Assembly (NCBI GenBank): GCA_002382735.1 | Contig: DFZN01000032.1 | Location: 15,276 to 79,275, forward strand | From: a bacterium UBP11_UBA4055 | Lineage (GTDB): Bacteria > UBA4055 | Direction of reading: 5' to 3' | Length of the DNA: 64,000 nt | In this document: positions 25,590-33,530 of the stretch, one piece after another | Position numbering within the stretch: the stretch's first letter is position 1 | Layout: every line of letters begins with the position of its first letter | Made by a program: the position numbers and the translations under genes | Notes under the pieces: generated by a model | What the model was told of the DNA's origin: nothing | The model's database searches: none | Seen by the model: only the letters and a program-made list of their open reading frames with translations

Positions 25590-26937
25590 CTTCGTCAAGT
25601 ACAACCTCTCCGTCGATCATGATGTAAGGCGTTATCTCTATTATGAGATTGGTAGTTTTCTTTGTTTTAACCTGATGCTGGAAGATATAACCGAGAAAAG
25701 GTATATCTCCAAGAAGAGGAAGTTTATTAACTGTGTAAGTCTCGTCTTCAAGCAACATACCGCCGATCCTTATGGTCTGTCCGTCACGAACCCTGACAGT
25801 TGTGTCAGCTTTTCTAGTTTTAACCCACGGAATCTCTGAGTTTGGTCCCACCCATCCGAAAATAGAAGACACTTCAGCTTCAAGCCTTACAGTAATGTCG
25901 TTCTCTTCATTAATAATGGGTTTGACTTTCAGTTTTACTCCTATTTCTTCTTTCTGCACAGACTGGGTTGTAGTTCCCTGAGATACCGTTGAAATTGTGT
26001 AAGGAACTATATCTCCAATGTGGACATAGGCTTCTTTGTTGTTTAAAGTAGCTATCTCAGGTTCTGCAAGTACCAGAGCATCATTATCTCTGTTGGCAAA
26101 ATCAAGGCTCAGAATATATTCCTGTCCTATTACCCTGTGCCAGACCGTATTCAGTCCGCTGGTCGTTTCATGAAAAGGAGCATTATCCATAAAAGAAACA
26201 TCCTCTGAATAATCGCCGCCAATATTTCTTACCGGAAACGATGTGTTATCATAAGAGAAAGTCCATCCGTCTGTATAGTTTCCCGACCATGTTCCCCAAT
26301 CCTGATAAGCTCCTTCTCTCAAAGTGGTCGAGTAATTGTTGATCTTTTCCCACTCGATCCCATATCGTGCCGAAACATCGTTCCCGATCTCTTTTATTCT
26401 TGCTTTGAATAAAACCTGCTGAAGTGGTCTGTCGATCCTGACAAGCACTTTCTCGATCTCTTTTGCCACTTTCGGACTTGCCTGATATATAAGTCTGTTT
26501 CCGAGATCATCTATCTGAACCATTTTAGAGATATCTGCTATCATGGCCTTTGCTGTTTTTGCGTCTGCATACTGAAGGTCGAAAACTGATGTAGTAAGAC
26601 CGATCTCTCTGTCGATCTTTTTCTGTGTGGCAACAAGAATTGAATTATCAATTATCTGATAGCTCAGATCCGTTGCTCTGACCACCAGGTCCAGCGCATC
26701 TTTGATAGGAATATCATTTAATGTCATGGTGAGTTTCTTGCCCATCGTTTCTTCACTTTGAACGAGATTCACCCCCGCTCTTTCAGCCAAAGCATCGAGA
26801 ACCTGAGAAACTGACAGGTCAATAGCAGTCAGGGAAATCGGAGTCTTGAAGTTGTCCGATGTAGTGTCAAAGAGAAGCTGTGAGCCGAAAACAAGACCCG
26901 CACACACTGTCATGATCAAAACCATAATTCTTTTCAT
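25573..26937 (-). CDS. pilQ: Type IV pilus secretin (PilQ-like)
   Basis: The 454-residue protein has a signal peptide, then a secretin/TonB short N-terminal domain (about 30-110: 'LDALAERAGVNLVQSEETMG' and 'LTMTLNDIPIKDALDLVVRA'). The secretin core follows, with 'VLFKARIKEIGNDVSARYGI', 'IRIGGMLLEDETYTVNKLPL' and 'LGDIPFLGYIFQHQ', ending 'TNLIIEITPYIM'. It forms the outer-membrane pore of a type IV pilus machine. It is shorter than most PilQ proteins because it has a single N-domain. It lies downstream of pilM/N/O-like genes. Confidence 0.9.
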   Translation of the reverse strand: MKRIMVLIMTVCAGLVFGSQLLFDTTSDNFKTPISLTAIDLSVSQVLDALAERAGVNLVQSEETMGKKLTMTLNDIPIKDALDLVVRATDLSYQIIDNSILVATQKKIDREIGLTTSVFDLQYADAKTAKAMIADISKMVQIDDLGNRLIYQASPKVAKEIEKVLVRIDRPLQQVLFKARIKEIGNDVSARYGIEWEKINNYSTTLREGAYQDWGTWSGNYTDGWTFSYDNTSFPVRNIGGDYSEDVSFMDNAPFHETTSGLNTVWHRVIGQEYILSLDFANRDNDALVLAEPEIATLNNKEAYVHIGDIVPYTISTVSQGTTTQSVQKEEIGVKLKVKPIINEENDITVRLEAEVSSIFGWVGPNSEIPWVKTRKADTTVRVRDGQTIRIGGMLLEDETYTVNKLPLLGDIPFLGYIFQHQVKTKKTTNLIIEITPYIMIDGEVVLDEDELFD

Positions 26938-26991
26938 TTATACACCCTCCTTAGTAATTTACGATTCATATTTTCCAATTATTGCATTCCA

Positions 26992-27687
26992 TTATCTGCC
27001 CGGCCTCGGTATCCTTCTGCCCGGCACATCGCCTCCCTGCTGAGTATCCGGTGTTTCCGGTCCTGAGGTCGCCTCCATGAGATTCCTGGCAAAATAATCA
27101 CCGTTCGCTCCAGGAAGGAACCTTACAACTCTATTTTTATCTTCGGTGTCAACATAAACGGACCGTTCCGTTATGGATAGTATCTTTCCCAAATACTCGT
27201 TTCCGGTTCTTGTATTTCCTGTCGACTGATTTGTTCCGGAAACAACTTGCCTCTGTATCTTTTTCCCGATCGCGATCTTATCCCCCACTTTAAATTCCTG
27301 AGTTTTACCATTTATACTGAATCTGGCTTTACCGTCGAAGTAAAGTGCAAAAAAAACAACATCTCTGGGATAAAGTTCAAGATCGTTTGTATTGACCCAT
27401 GAGTACTGGATTTGAGGAGTATTATCAACTTCAGCAACAACCTCTTTTTTCTTCTTTTCAAGAATTTTGAAGTTGTACACATCTCTTGTGAACAATTTCT
27501 CTGATTGTGCAAATTTTGTTATAATCGTATCTGTGATAAGTATGCTGTCTTTACTGAGTTTATATGAATCCTCTAAAAAATTTGTATCACTGTCAGGTTT
27601 TAGCGTGAGTAATAAATAGCTCATTATCACAACTGATATTAATGAAATTATAACTACAGATATTTGTTCTTTCGAATAATTTTTCAT
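26992..27687 (-). CDS. Single-pass pilus assembly protein, PilP-position
   Basis: The 231-residue protein has one N-terminal membrane segment (about 9-28), a periplasmic domain with 'SWVNTNDLELYPRDVVFFAL' and a small beta module ('LGKILSITERSVYVDTEDKN', 'RVVRFLPG'). The tail is rich in Gly, Pro and Arg. Direct homology to PilP is not clear; the call rests on its place between pilO- and pilQ-like genes and on the beta module, which PilP uses to touch the secretin. Confidence 0.55.
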   Translation of the reverse strand: MKNYSKEQISVVIISLISVVIMSYLLLTLKPDSDTNFLEDSYKLSKDSILITDTIITKFAQSEKLFTRDVYNFKILEKKKKEVVAEVDNTPQIQYSWVNTNDLELYPRDVVFFALYFDGKARFSINGKTQEFKVGDKIAIGKKIQRQVVSGTNQSTGNTRTGNEYLGKILSITERSVYVDTEDKNRVVRFLPGANGDYFARNLMEATSGPETPDTQQGGDVPGRRIPRPGR

Positions 27688-27704
27688 TAAAAAAAACCCC
27701 TCTG

Positions 27705-28283
27705 TTATAGGTACTTAACGAATTCAAGCTTTATTTGGCAGCTGACAGAAGCCTCAACATTGAATTCATCGAATTCCTCCTTATCCGATCCCTGCTGTGA
27801 TTTCACCGGAGCAGGTCTGTTCCTGTTCATTCTTAAGGATGAAATATTTATCACATAATCACTTGTTTCTATCCTGTGAATAAAATCGATCACATTCTTG
27901 TATTGTGTCTGAAAATCCAGATAAATCACGAAAGACGCTGTTCCGGACTTATAATCTGTGATCTCGTTTGAATCCTGATTTATTTTGTTAGCTTCATATT
28001 TTATCTCTGAATCCCGAAGCATTCTTTCTGTAATACCAAGAAGCTCAACTATAACATCACCGTACGAACCTGTTCCTCTTTTATTCCTTTCATATAGAGA
28101 ATCCAAGTTTGCTATGTTATTTTGAATAAAAACATCTCTATTATACTTCTCAATAAGAATTTTATTCTGTTTTGCTATAGAACCTGTTTCGTCTATTGTG
28201 TCAGCAAGAAAGAAATACCTGTAAATGATTCCCATAAACAGAAGTAATACCGGGACCGCTATATAAACAATGTTTTTCTTCAT
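27705..28283 (-). CDS. PilO-like inner-membrane pilus protein
   Basis: The 192-residue protein has one N-terminal membrane helix (5-28), a coiled-coil-like stretch (about 35-75, 'KQNKILIEKYNRDVFIQNNI'), then a ferredoxin-like domain with 'SFVIYLDFQTQYKNVIDFIH' and 'DYVINISSLRMNRN'. These are the PilO layout and the conserved 'f...y..vi.Fi..ie' pattern. It would pair with the PilN-like protein to link PilM to the secretin. Its ATG overlaps the PilN-like stop by 4 nt. Confidence 0.72.
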   Translation of the reverse strand: MKKNIVYIAVPVLLLFMGIIYRYFFLADTIDETGSIAKQNKILIEKYNRDVFIQNNIANLDSLYERNKRGTGSYGDVIVELLGITERMLRDSEIKYEANKINQDSNEITDYKSGTASFVIYLDFQTQYKNVIDFIHRIETSDYVINISSLRMNRNRPAPVKSQQGSDKEEFDEFNVEASVSCQIKLEFVKYL

Positions 28284-28885
28284 TTTTTATTCCCTTTAAC
28301 CAAGTTGTAATTTCTTTTGGGGAATTCTAATTTAAGAACAAATATCCAATATGTATAGTCATCATATTCTTTTTTAATATCGGGCCCCTTAGCTAATTTC
28401 AGTTTGGTTTTCTCACATAATCCCTTTTTTACAAGTTTATCTTCAACCTGATCTTTGAAGGATACCGTCCATGACATGAGCTGAGATTTTACATTTGAAC
28501 TTCTTGAAACAAAAGCAACTTCAATATAATCAGTATCATATTGGAAATTACTGATTATGACCGTAGAATCCATTGAAGATTCAAATGAGCTTAAAATATC
28601 TGAAACTCTCTTCCTTTTTGACATTGAGTTGTAGATATTCTGAGATATTTTGTGGCTGAAGAAGTTCTCTGATCTTAATTTTGTAATTTTATCATTTATA
28701 TCTTTACGGTTTTCTTTAGCAATCTTGTTATCAGTATTGACACCAAGTCCGAAAAGATATAATAACCCCAAAAGTAGGATCTGAGCCGAACTGAAACATA
28801 AAAATAACAGCCTGATGAAGCTGTCTCTTTTCTTGGCTTCATACTTTTCCTGATTGATCTTGCTTAGAAAATTAAATTTGTACAT
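28280..28885 (-). CDS. PilN-like inner-membrane pilus protein
   Basis: The 201-residue protein starts MYKFNFLSKINQEKYEAKK, a short cytoplasmic segment like the PilM-binding N-terminus of PilN. One membrane helix (about 25-47) follows, then a coiled-coil region ('ENRKDINDKITKLRSENFF') and a small periplasmic domain. Sequence similarity is weak; gene order (pilM before, pilO-like after with a 4-nt overlap) supports the call. Confidence 0.7.
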   Translation of the reverse strand: MYKFNFLSKINQEKYEAKKRDSFIRLLFLCFSSAQILLLGLLYLFGLGVNTDNKIAKENRKDINDKITKLRSENFFSHKISQNIYNSMSKRKRVSDILSSFESSMDSTVIISNFQYDTDYIEVAFVSRSSNVKSQLMSWTVSFKDQVEDKLVKKGLCEKTKLKLAKGPDIKKEYDDYTYWIFVLKLEFPKRNYNLVKGNKK

Positions 28886-28905
28886 TTTTATCCATAATCC
28901 TGAAT

Positions 28906-30279
28906 TTATTCATATCTCAATGCCAGACCGATAGCTATATATGCAACACTTTCTTTTTCCTTAGCATAATCCAAAACGCTTGAATCACCCCTGAAAAATC
29001 CGGCAATGTCAAGATTTTCGCAGGGGATGTCAGTGTTCTTGTTAATGAACTGGGCGAATTTATTCATCTCCAGAGCCTTGCCTGTAATGTATATTTTTGA
29101 AGGTATTTTGTTCTGGTTCTGCTGCGCATAGTACTGGAAGGTCTTCTGAAGTTCTCTCAGTAACTGCATCCTGACATATTTTTTAACCGAGAAATGCTGG
29201 TTCAGATTCTCTGTCGTTTCCTGCTCGAATGCGCTGGTTATGTAATCGTAAAAGTTCCTGTTCCTGATCATTTCCTCAGTTTCAGCAGGGGAAATATCCC
29301 TGTTTCTCTGAAGAGTTTTCTTGAATGTACTATATGTGAAATCAATATTTCTGATGTAAAGCTCTTCATTCCCGCTCGGTATTATCATTATATGAGAAAA
29401 GTCCATCCCTATGTCAATAACACAAGATACAGTACCTTTCGGAGGCCTTACAGACTCGTTATAGAGATTTACAATAGCCATTTTGTCAATATCAAGTATC
29501 TTACATTCTACCCCCGTAAGCGCTAACATTCCCTGAACAGAAAAGAATGTGCTCCCGTCAGAAACAGCTGCGAGGATATCGTGATTCATTCCGTCAGAAT
29601 TTAAGAGTATATATTCATAACGGCTCATGACATCAAAAGGGGATTTTACGATAGCAGGAAGCTCTTTCTCAATATTCTCCACGGGCGTATTCTGGACATA
29701 TAACTGTTTAACTATAACATTCGTACCGTTCAATGAAGTAACTATGAGTGGGTCGTTTTTCGCAACGCCCGCCCTGACAAAAACTTTATCTATCGCATCG
29801 ATCTGCTGCTCTTTTATTACCTGTTCGGGATCTTTTTTGTCCATAAAAACATTATCCTCAGTGACCTGGGGCGGCTCAATCGGGATTACCTGCAGGTTAG
29901 TAAGTCTGTAATTTATTCCGTCATACTCGGTTTGAGCAAAGACCACATTATCTTTTGTTATATGAAGCGCATTAACCCTGCTTTTTTTGGCAGACACTGA
30001 AACAGAGGAACTTTTATCTAAACTAGTATCCTTTGAAGTTTTTTCGATTATTTTCAGGTCGTCTCCTATATCAGCAGGTCTCGCAGGAGGCACCTGTGCG
30101 TTAGGGACTTCAGAAAAAATATTTCTTCCTATGCTCTTTGGAGATGCGTCACTTTTCTTTGATGTATTATCCTGTGATTGTGATTTTTTTTCAGACTTAT
30201 TTTTAAAAAAATCAGACTGATTTTCTGCGAAAATGTTCCTTCCTATACTCTTTGATTCTCTGCTCGGATCGTTTGTCAT
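28906..30279 (-). CDS. pilM: PilM-like actin-fold ATPase with disordered N-terminal extension
   Basis: Residues about 100-457 form an actin/FtsA-like PilM domain: 'VNALHITKDNVVFAQTEY', 'TVSCVIDIGMDFSHIMIIPS' (phosphate binding), 'QLLRELQKTFQYYAQQNQNK' and 'KIYITGKALEMNKFAQFI'. The first 100 residues are polar and low in complexity but contain KSIGRNIF twice (10-17 and 48-55), encoded with different codons. PilM sits at the cytoplasmic face and binds PilN. The duplicated motif may bind another partner, perhaps the ParA-like ATPase encoded upstream. Confidence 0.83.
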   Translation of the reverse strand: MTNDPSRESKSIGRNIFAENQSDFFKNKSEKKSQSQDNTSKKSDASPKSIGRNIFSEVPNAQVPPARPADIGDDLKIIEKTSKDTSLDKSSSVSVSAKKSRVNALHITKDNVVFAQTEYDGINYRLTNLQVIPIEPPQVTEDNVFMDKKDPEQVIKEQQIDAIDKVFVRAGVAKNDPLIVTSLNGTNVIVKQLYVQNTPVENIEKELPAIVKSPFDVMSRYEYILLNSDGMNHDILAAVSDGSTFFSVQGMLALTGVECKILDIDKMAIVNLYNESVRPPKGTVSCVIDIGMDFSHIMIIPSGNEELYIRNIDFTYSTFKKTLQRNRDISPAETEEMIRNRNFYDYITSAFEQETTENLNQHFSVKKYVRMQLLRELQKTFQYYAQQNQNKIPSKIYITGKALEMNKFAQFINKNTDIPCENLDIAGFFRGDSSVLDYAKEKESVAYIAIGLALRYE

Positions 30280-30301
30280 AATTCTTTATCCCAAGAACTG
30301 A

Positions 30302-31036
30302 TTATCTGCTGTCAACTTCATTTGCAAGCTTGAAATAATCTTGAGCGCCCCACGAATCCGGTGCATACTCAAATATAGTTTTCATAAAACTCGGCGCTTC
30401 TTTAAGGCTGACATCTTCTCTAATGTAGGTGTTAAACAGTTTCTCTCTAAAGAAGTCCTTTAGAATCGCAACCGTTTCGAGAGATATCTTTCTTTTCTCG
30501 TTGTAATAAACAGGCAGCACACCCAGAATATCAAGGTTTTTGTTATACGATTTGCTGACGCTGTCTATCATACCCAAGATCTGGTTAGCTCCGATCTGAG
30601 AAAGAAAATCCATCGATATGGGTATCACTACTTCATCGCAGTAAGTCAGAACATTTACATTTATGAGATTAATGGACGGTGCACAATCGACGATCACATA
30701 ATCGACACCTTCAAGATGTGAAAGATTTTTTTTGAGCTTATATTCCTTACCCCAGGTCTTCGTCATTTTTACTTCTGTATCGACAAGGTATTTACCACCT
30801 GAAGTGATAACATGAAGTTTCTCTCGGACTTTAACTATTGATGCTCTCCTTTTAAGTAGAAGATCGCACAGAGTTTTTTCCGGATTGATGTTGAACACGA
30901 TCCCGATTGTATTCTGGGGATCACTGTCAATCAGCAGAACACTTCTTCCCATCAATGCCAAACCGTGAGCAAGATTGATCGAAGTGGTGGTCTTTCCGGT
31001 ACCGCCCTTTGAAGATAAAATCGCAATTTTACGCAT
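30302..31036 (-). CDS. ParA/MinD-family ATPase
   Basis: The ATG at 31036 is preferred to an in-frame TTG at 31042 because AGGT lies at a fitting distance. The 244-residue protein has the deviant Walker A 'ILSSKGGTGKTTTSINLAHG', 'LLIDSDPQNT' and 'YVIVDCAPSINLINVNVLTY', all intact. Family members position DNA or protein complexes through ATP-dependent gradients. It opens the pilMNOPQ operon and no parB or origin-like site is near, so placement of the pilus machine in the cell is more likely than chromosome segregation. Confidence 0.85.
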   Translation of the reverse strand: MRKIAILSSKGGTGKTTTSINLAHGLALMGRSVLLIDSDPQNTIGIVFNINPEKTLCDLLLKRRASIVKVREKLHVITSGGKYLVDTEVKMTKTWGKEYKLKKNLSHLEGVDYVIVDCAPSINLINVNVLTYCDEVVIPISMDFLSQIGANQILGMIDSVSKSYNKNLDILGVLPVYYNEKRKISLETVAILKDFFREKLFNTYIREDVSLKEAPSFMKTIFEYAPDSWGAQDYFKLANEVDSR

Positions 31037-31076
31037 AATCAAACCTGTAACTTAATGTTCTTAACCATGTTGCATC

Positions 31077-31106
31077 AATATAAAGCATTTCATTCTTTTT
31101 TGTCAA
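31077..31106 (-). promoter_or_regulatory. Strong promoter of the ParA-pil operon
   Basis: On the minus strand a perfect TTGACA (31101-31106) is followed by TTATAT at 17 bases (31078-31083) or TATATT at 18 (31077-31082). Transcription would begin near 31070, about 35 nt before the ParA start. Confidence 0.7.
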
Positions 31107-31218
31107 GCAAATTATTTTGTTGTTTAACTTTAAAATCTTTCACCTCTAAATCTTCGTCGTTACCGATTACCATATAAATATGCGCTAATGTAACAGCAAT
31201 TACAACAAAAAAAATCAG
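31090..31218 (-). CDS. Possible 42-residue single-pass microprotein (CTG start)
   Basis: A frame beginning with CTG inside the topA stop (CTGA, 31215-31218) encodes LIFFVVIAVTLAHIYMVIGN and then a charged tail (DEDLEVKDFKVKQQNNLLDK, KE), ending at 31090. One hydrophobic helix plus a charged tail is what a membrane microprotein looks like, and the 4-nt overlap resembles translational coupling. No ribosome site or standard start codon is present, so this is tentative. Confidence 0.2.
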   Translation of the reverse strand: MIFFVVIAVTLAHIYMVIGNDEDLEVKDFKVKQQNNLLDKKE

Positions 31219-33503
31219 ATTTTTAAACTGTCAAAATCTTTTTTGCAATTCGGGCAGAAATATTTGACTGTTCCTGTTTTCTGATCGTTGATCTCTTCCA
31301 AAACCCCGTATCCGCAGGAAGGGCATTTTTTTTCGACCGGCTTATTCCATGACGCAAAAGTACATTTAGGGAAATTTGAACAGCCATAGAACAGCCTACC
31401 TTTTTTTGTAGTTTTGTCTTTTATTATGCCTCCGCATCCTTCAACAGGACAGTTTATGCTTATGTGCTCTGTGTGAACATATTTACATTTTGGATACATA
31501 TCACATGCAATGAATTTTCTGCCGAACTTACCTGATCTTTCCACAAGAGTCCCCTTACCGCATTTGGGGCATTTACCGAATTCCTTTCTCGGAAGAGTTT
31601 TTACATCACCGTCTTTTTCTGTACCTGTGCCTTTCTTCTGATCAAGAGAAGCCGTATATTTGCAGGACGGAAAATTACTGCAGGCGATGAATTTCCCGTT
31701 CTTACCCCATTTGAATATCAGCGAACCCTTTCCGCACTTTGGACACAAGCCTCCCGCGGGAAGCTCTGTATTTTTCTTTATCTCGAGAGTCTTTTTTGAT
31801 ACAGCTTCAAGAGTTTTCTCAAAAGGTTTGTAAAATTTATTCAGGATATCCGACATGGCCGCTTCGCCGTATTCGATCTTATCAAGGCTTGCTTCCATTT
31901 TCTTGGTGAATTTGATATTGAATATTTCTCCGAAATTCTCAACTAGTATGTTGTTAACGATATTTCCAAGTTCGGTGGAGATAAGTTTCTTTTCCGTTTT
32001 TTCAATATATTTCTGATAAATAAGCCTGTCTATAATAGTGGCATATGTAGAAGGCCTTCCTATCTCCTGCTCTTCAAGCTCCTTTGTCAGTGAAGCCTCG
32101 TTAAATCTGGCGGGCGGCTTTGTGAAATGTTCCTCCGGTTCAACCTCTCTTAATGTGACCATCATACCTACATCAATATTCCTCGGAAGTCTTGTATTAG
32201 AGTCTTCGTCCTCTTTGTCAACGCCGAAATCGCTGTCCATAAATACCTGCTGGTATCCTTTAAAAACATTCTTTCTTCCCGAAATCCTGAATTTGAATTT
32301 TTCACAGCCGATATCTATCACGGTCTGTTCAAATACCGCCTCTTTCATTTGAGTAGCTACAAATCTTGTCCAGATGAGCTGATAAAGTTTAAACTGTTCT
32401 TTTGACAGGTACGGCTGAAGTTTCTTCGGTTCAAGATTGATATCCGCGGGTCTTATGGCTTCGTGCGCATCCTGTATGTTCTTCTTTGATTTATATTTTC
32501 TCGCACTCGGAGTAACAAAATCGACACCGAATTTTTTACTTATGTAATCTCTTACCTCGTCAACCGCTTCATTTGAGACCCTGGTCGAATCTGTTCTCAT
32601 ATAGGTTATAAGACCTACTACGCCCTTGGTGCCCAATTCTATACCTTCATACAGGTTCTGAGCTATCTGCATAGTTTTCTTTGACGAGAATCCGAGTCTG
32701 TTGACGCTCGCTTGAAGAAGAGTGGAAGTAATGAAGGGCGCCATGGGTGATTTCTTGATCTTTGTCTTATTGATGTTCATCACAGAATACTTGGATTTTC
32801 TGATCTCAGTTATGATCTTATCCGCCTCAGACTTATTTGCGATCCTGAAATCCTTATCACTGATCTTTACAAGTTCTGCAGAGAATTGCTCTTTTGAAGT
32901 GGAAAAGTCGGCTTTAACAGTCCAGTATTCTTCAGGATTAAAGTTATTTACTTCGCTATCCCTTTCACAAATTATTCTTAGAGCGACAGACTGTACCCTG
33001 CCCGCACTAAGTCCGTTTGAAATCGCTTTCCACAGAAAAGGACTAATCTTGTAACCTACGAGCCTGTCCATTATTCTTCTGGCCTGTTGCGCATCGACCA
33101 GGTTCTTATCTATTGAACCTTCATTTTTTAAACCCGCGTCTATGCCTTTCTTAGTAATTTCGTTAAATGTGACTCTGACTATCCTGTTGGTCGAACTCTT
33201 AAGTCTGTTGCTGATATGCCAGCCGATTGCCTCTCCCTCACGGTCGGGGTCAGTAGCTATCAGTATCTTTTCACTTTCCTTAGCTATTGTCTCAATTCTC
33301 TTGAGTATCTTACTTGCCTGACCGGCATTGTCGATGACCTTGTAAGTCGGTTTAAAATCGTTCTCGATATCAACGCCCAGCTCCTTAGCTGGCAGATCTA
33401 TAACATGTCCGTTGCTCGCGATCACATTGTATGAGGGTCCGAGATATTTACTTACTGCTTTTACTTTTCCTGGTGATTCCAGTATAACAAGATTCTTGCT
33501 CAT
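31215..33503 (-). CDS. topA: DNA topoisomerase I
   Basis: The 762-residue type IA enzyme has an N-terminal Toprim domain (E9 in 'VILESPGK', DPDRE at 85-89), the active-site tyrosine Y301 in 'GLITYMRTDSTRVS' and 'PARFNEASLTKELEEQEIGR'. Three topoisomerase zinc-finger repeats follow ('CPKCGKGSLIFKWGKNGKF', 'CPKCGKGTLVERSG', 'CPVEGCGGIIKD') plus a last CxxC pair ('CPSCGYG'...'CPNCKKDF'). It relaxes negative supercoils. It lies 27 nt after secA. Confidence 0.97.
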   Translation of the reverse strand: MSKNLVILESPGKVKAVSKYLGPSYNVIASNGHVIDLPAKELGVDIENDFKPTYKVIDNAGQASKILKRIETIAKESEKILIATDPDREGEAIGWHISNRLKSSTNRIVRVTFNEITKKGIDAGLKNEGSIDKNLVDAQQARRIMDRLVGYKISPFLWKAISNGLSAGRVQSVALRIICERDSEVNNFNPEEYWTVKADFSTSKEQFSAELVKISDKDFRIANKSEADKIITEIRKSKYSVMNINKTKIKKSPMAPFITSTLLQASVNRLGFSSKKTMQIAQNLYEGIELGTKGVVGLITYMRTDSTRVSNEAVDEVRDYISKKFGVDFVTPSARKYKSKKNIQDAHEAIRPADINLEPKKLQPYLSKEQFKLYQLIWTRFVATQMKEAVFEQTVIDIGCEKFKFRISGRKNVFKGYQQVFMDSDFGVDKEDEDSNTRLPRNIDVGMMVTLREVEPEEHFTKPPARFNEASLTKELEEQEIGRPSTYATIIDRLIYQKYIEKTEKKLISTELGNIVNNILVENFGEIFNIKFTKKMEASLDKIEYGEAAMSDILNKFYKPFEKTLEAVSKKTLEIKKNTELPAGGLCPKCGKGSLIFKWGKNGKFIACSNFPSCKYTASLDQKKGTGTEKDGDVKTLPRKEFGKCPKCGKGTLVERSGKFGRKFIACDMYPKCKYVHTEHISINCPVEGCGGIIKDKTTKKGRLFYGCSNFPKCTFASWNKPVEKKCPSCGYGVLEEINDQKTGTVKYFCPNCKKDFDSLKI

Positions 33504-33530
33504 TTTTTATCTTCCCAATTTCTATTTAAT

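Noticed and set aside
31037..31214. Possible parS or replication-origin signal near the ParA gene
   Set aside because: No parB, no repeated box array and no inverted-repeat cluster is visible; the pilus genes explain the neighbourhood better.
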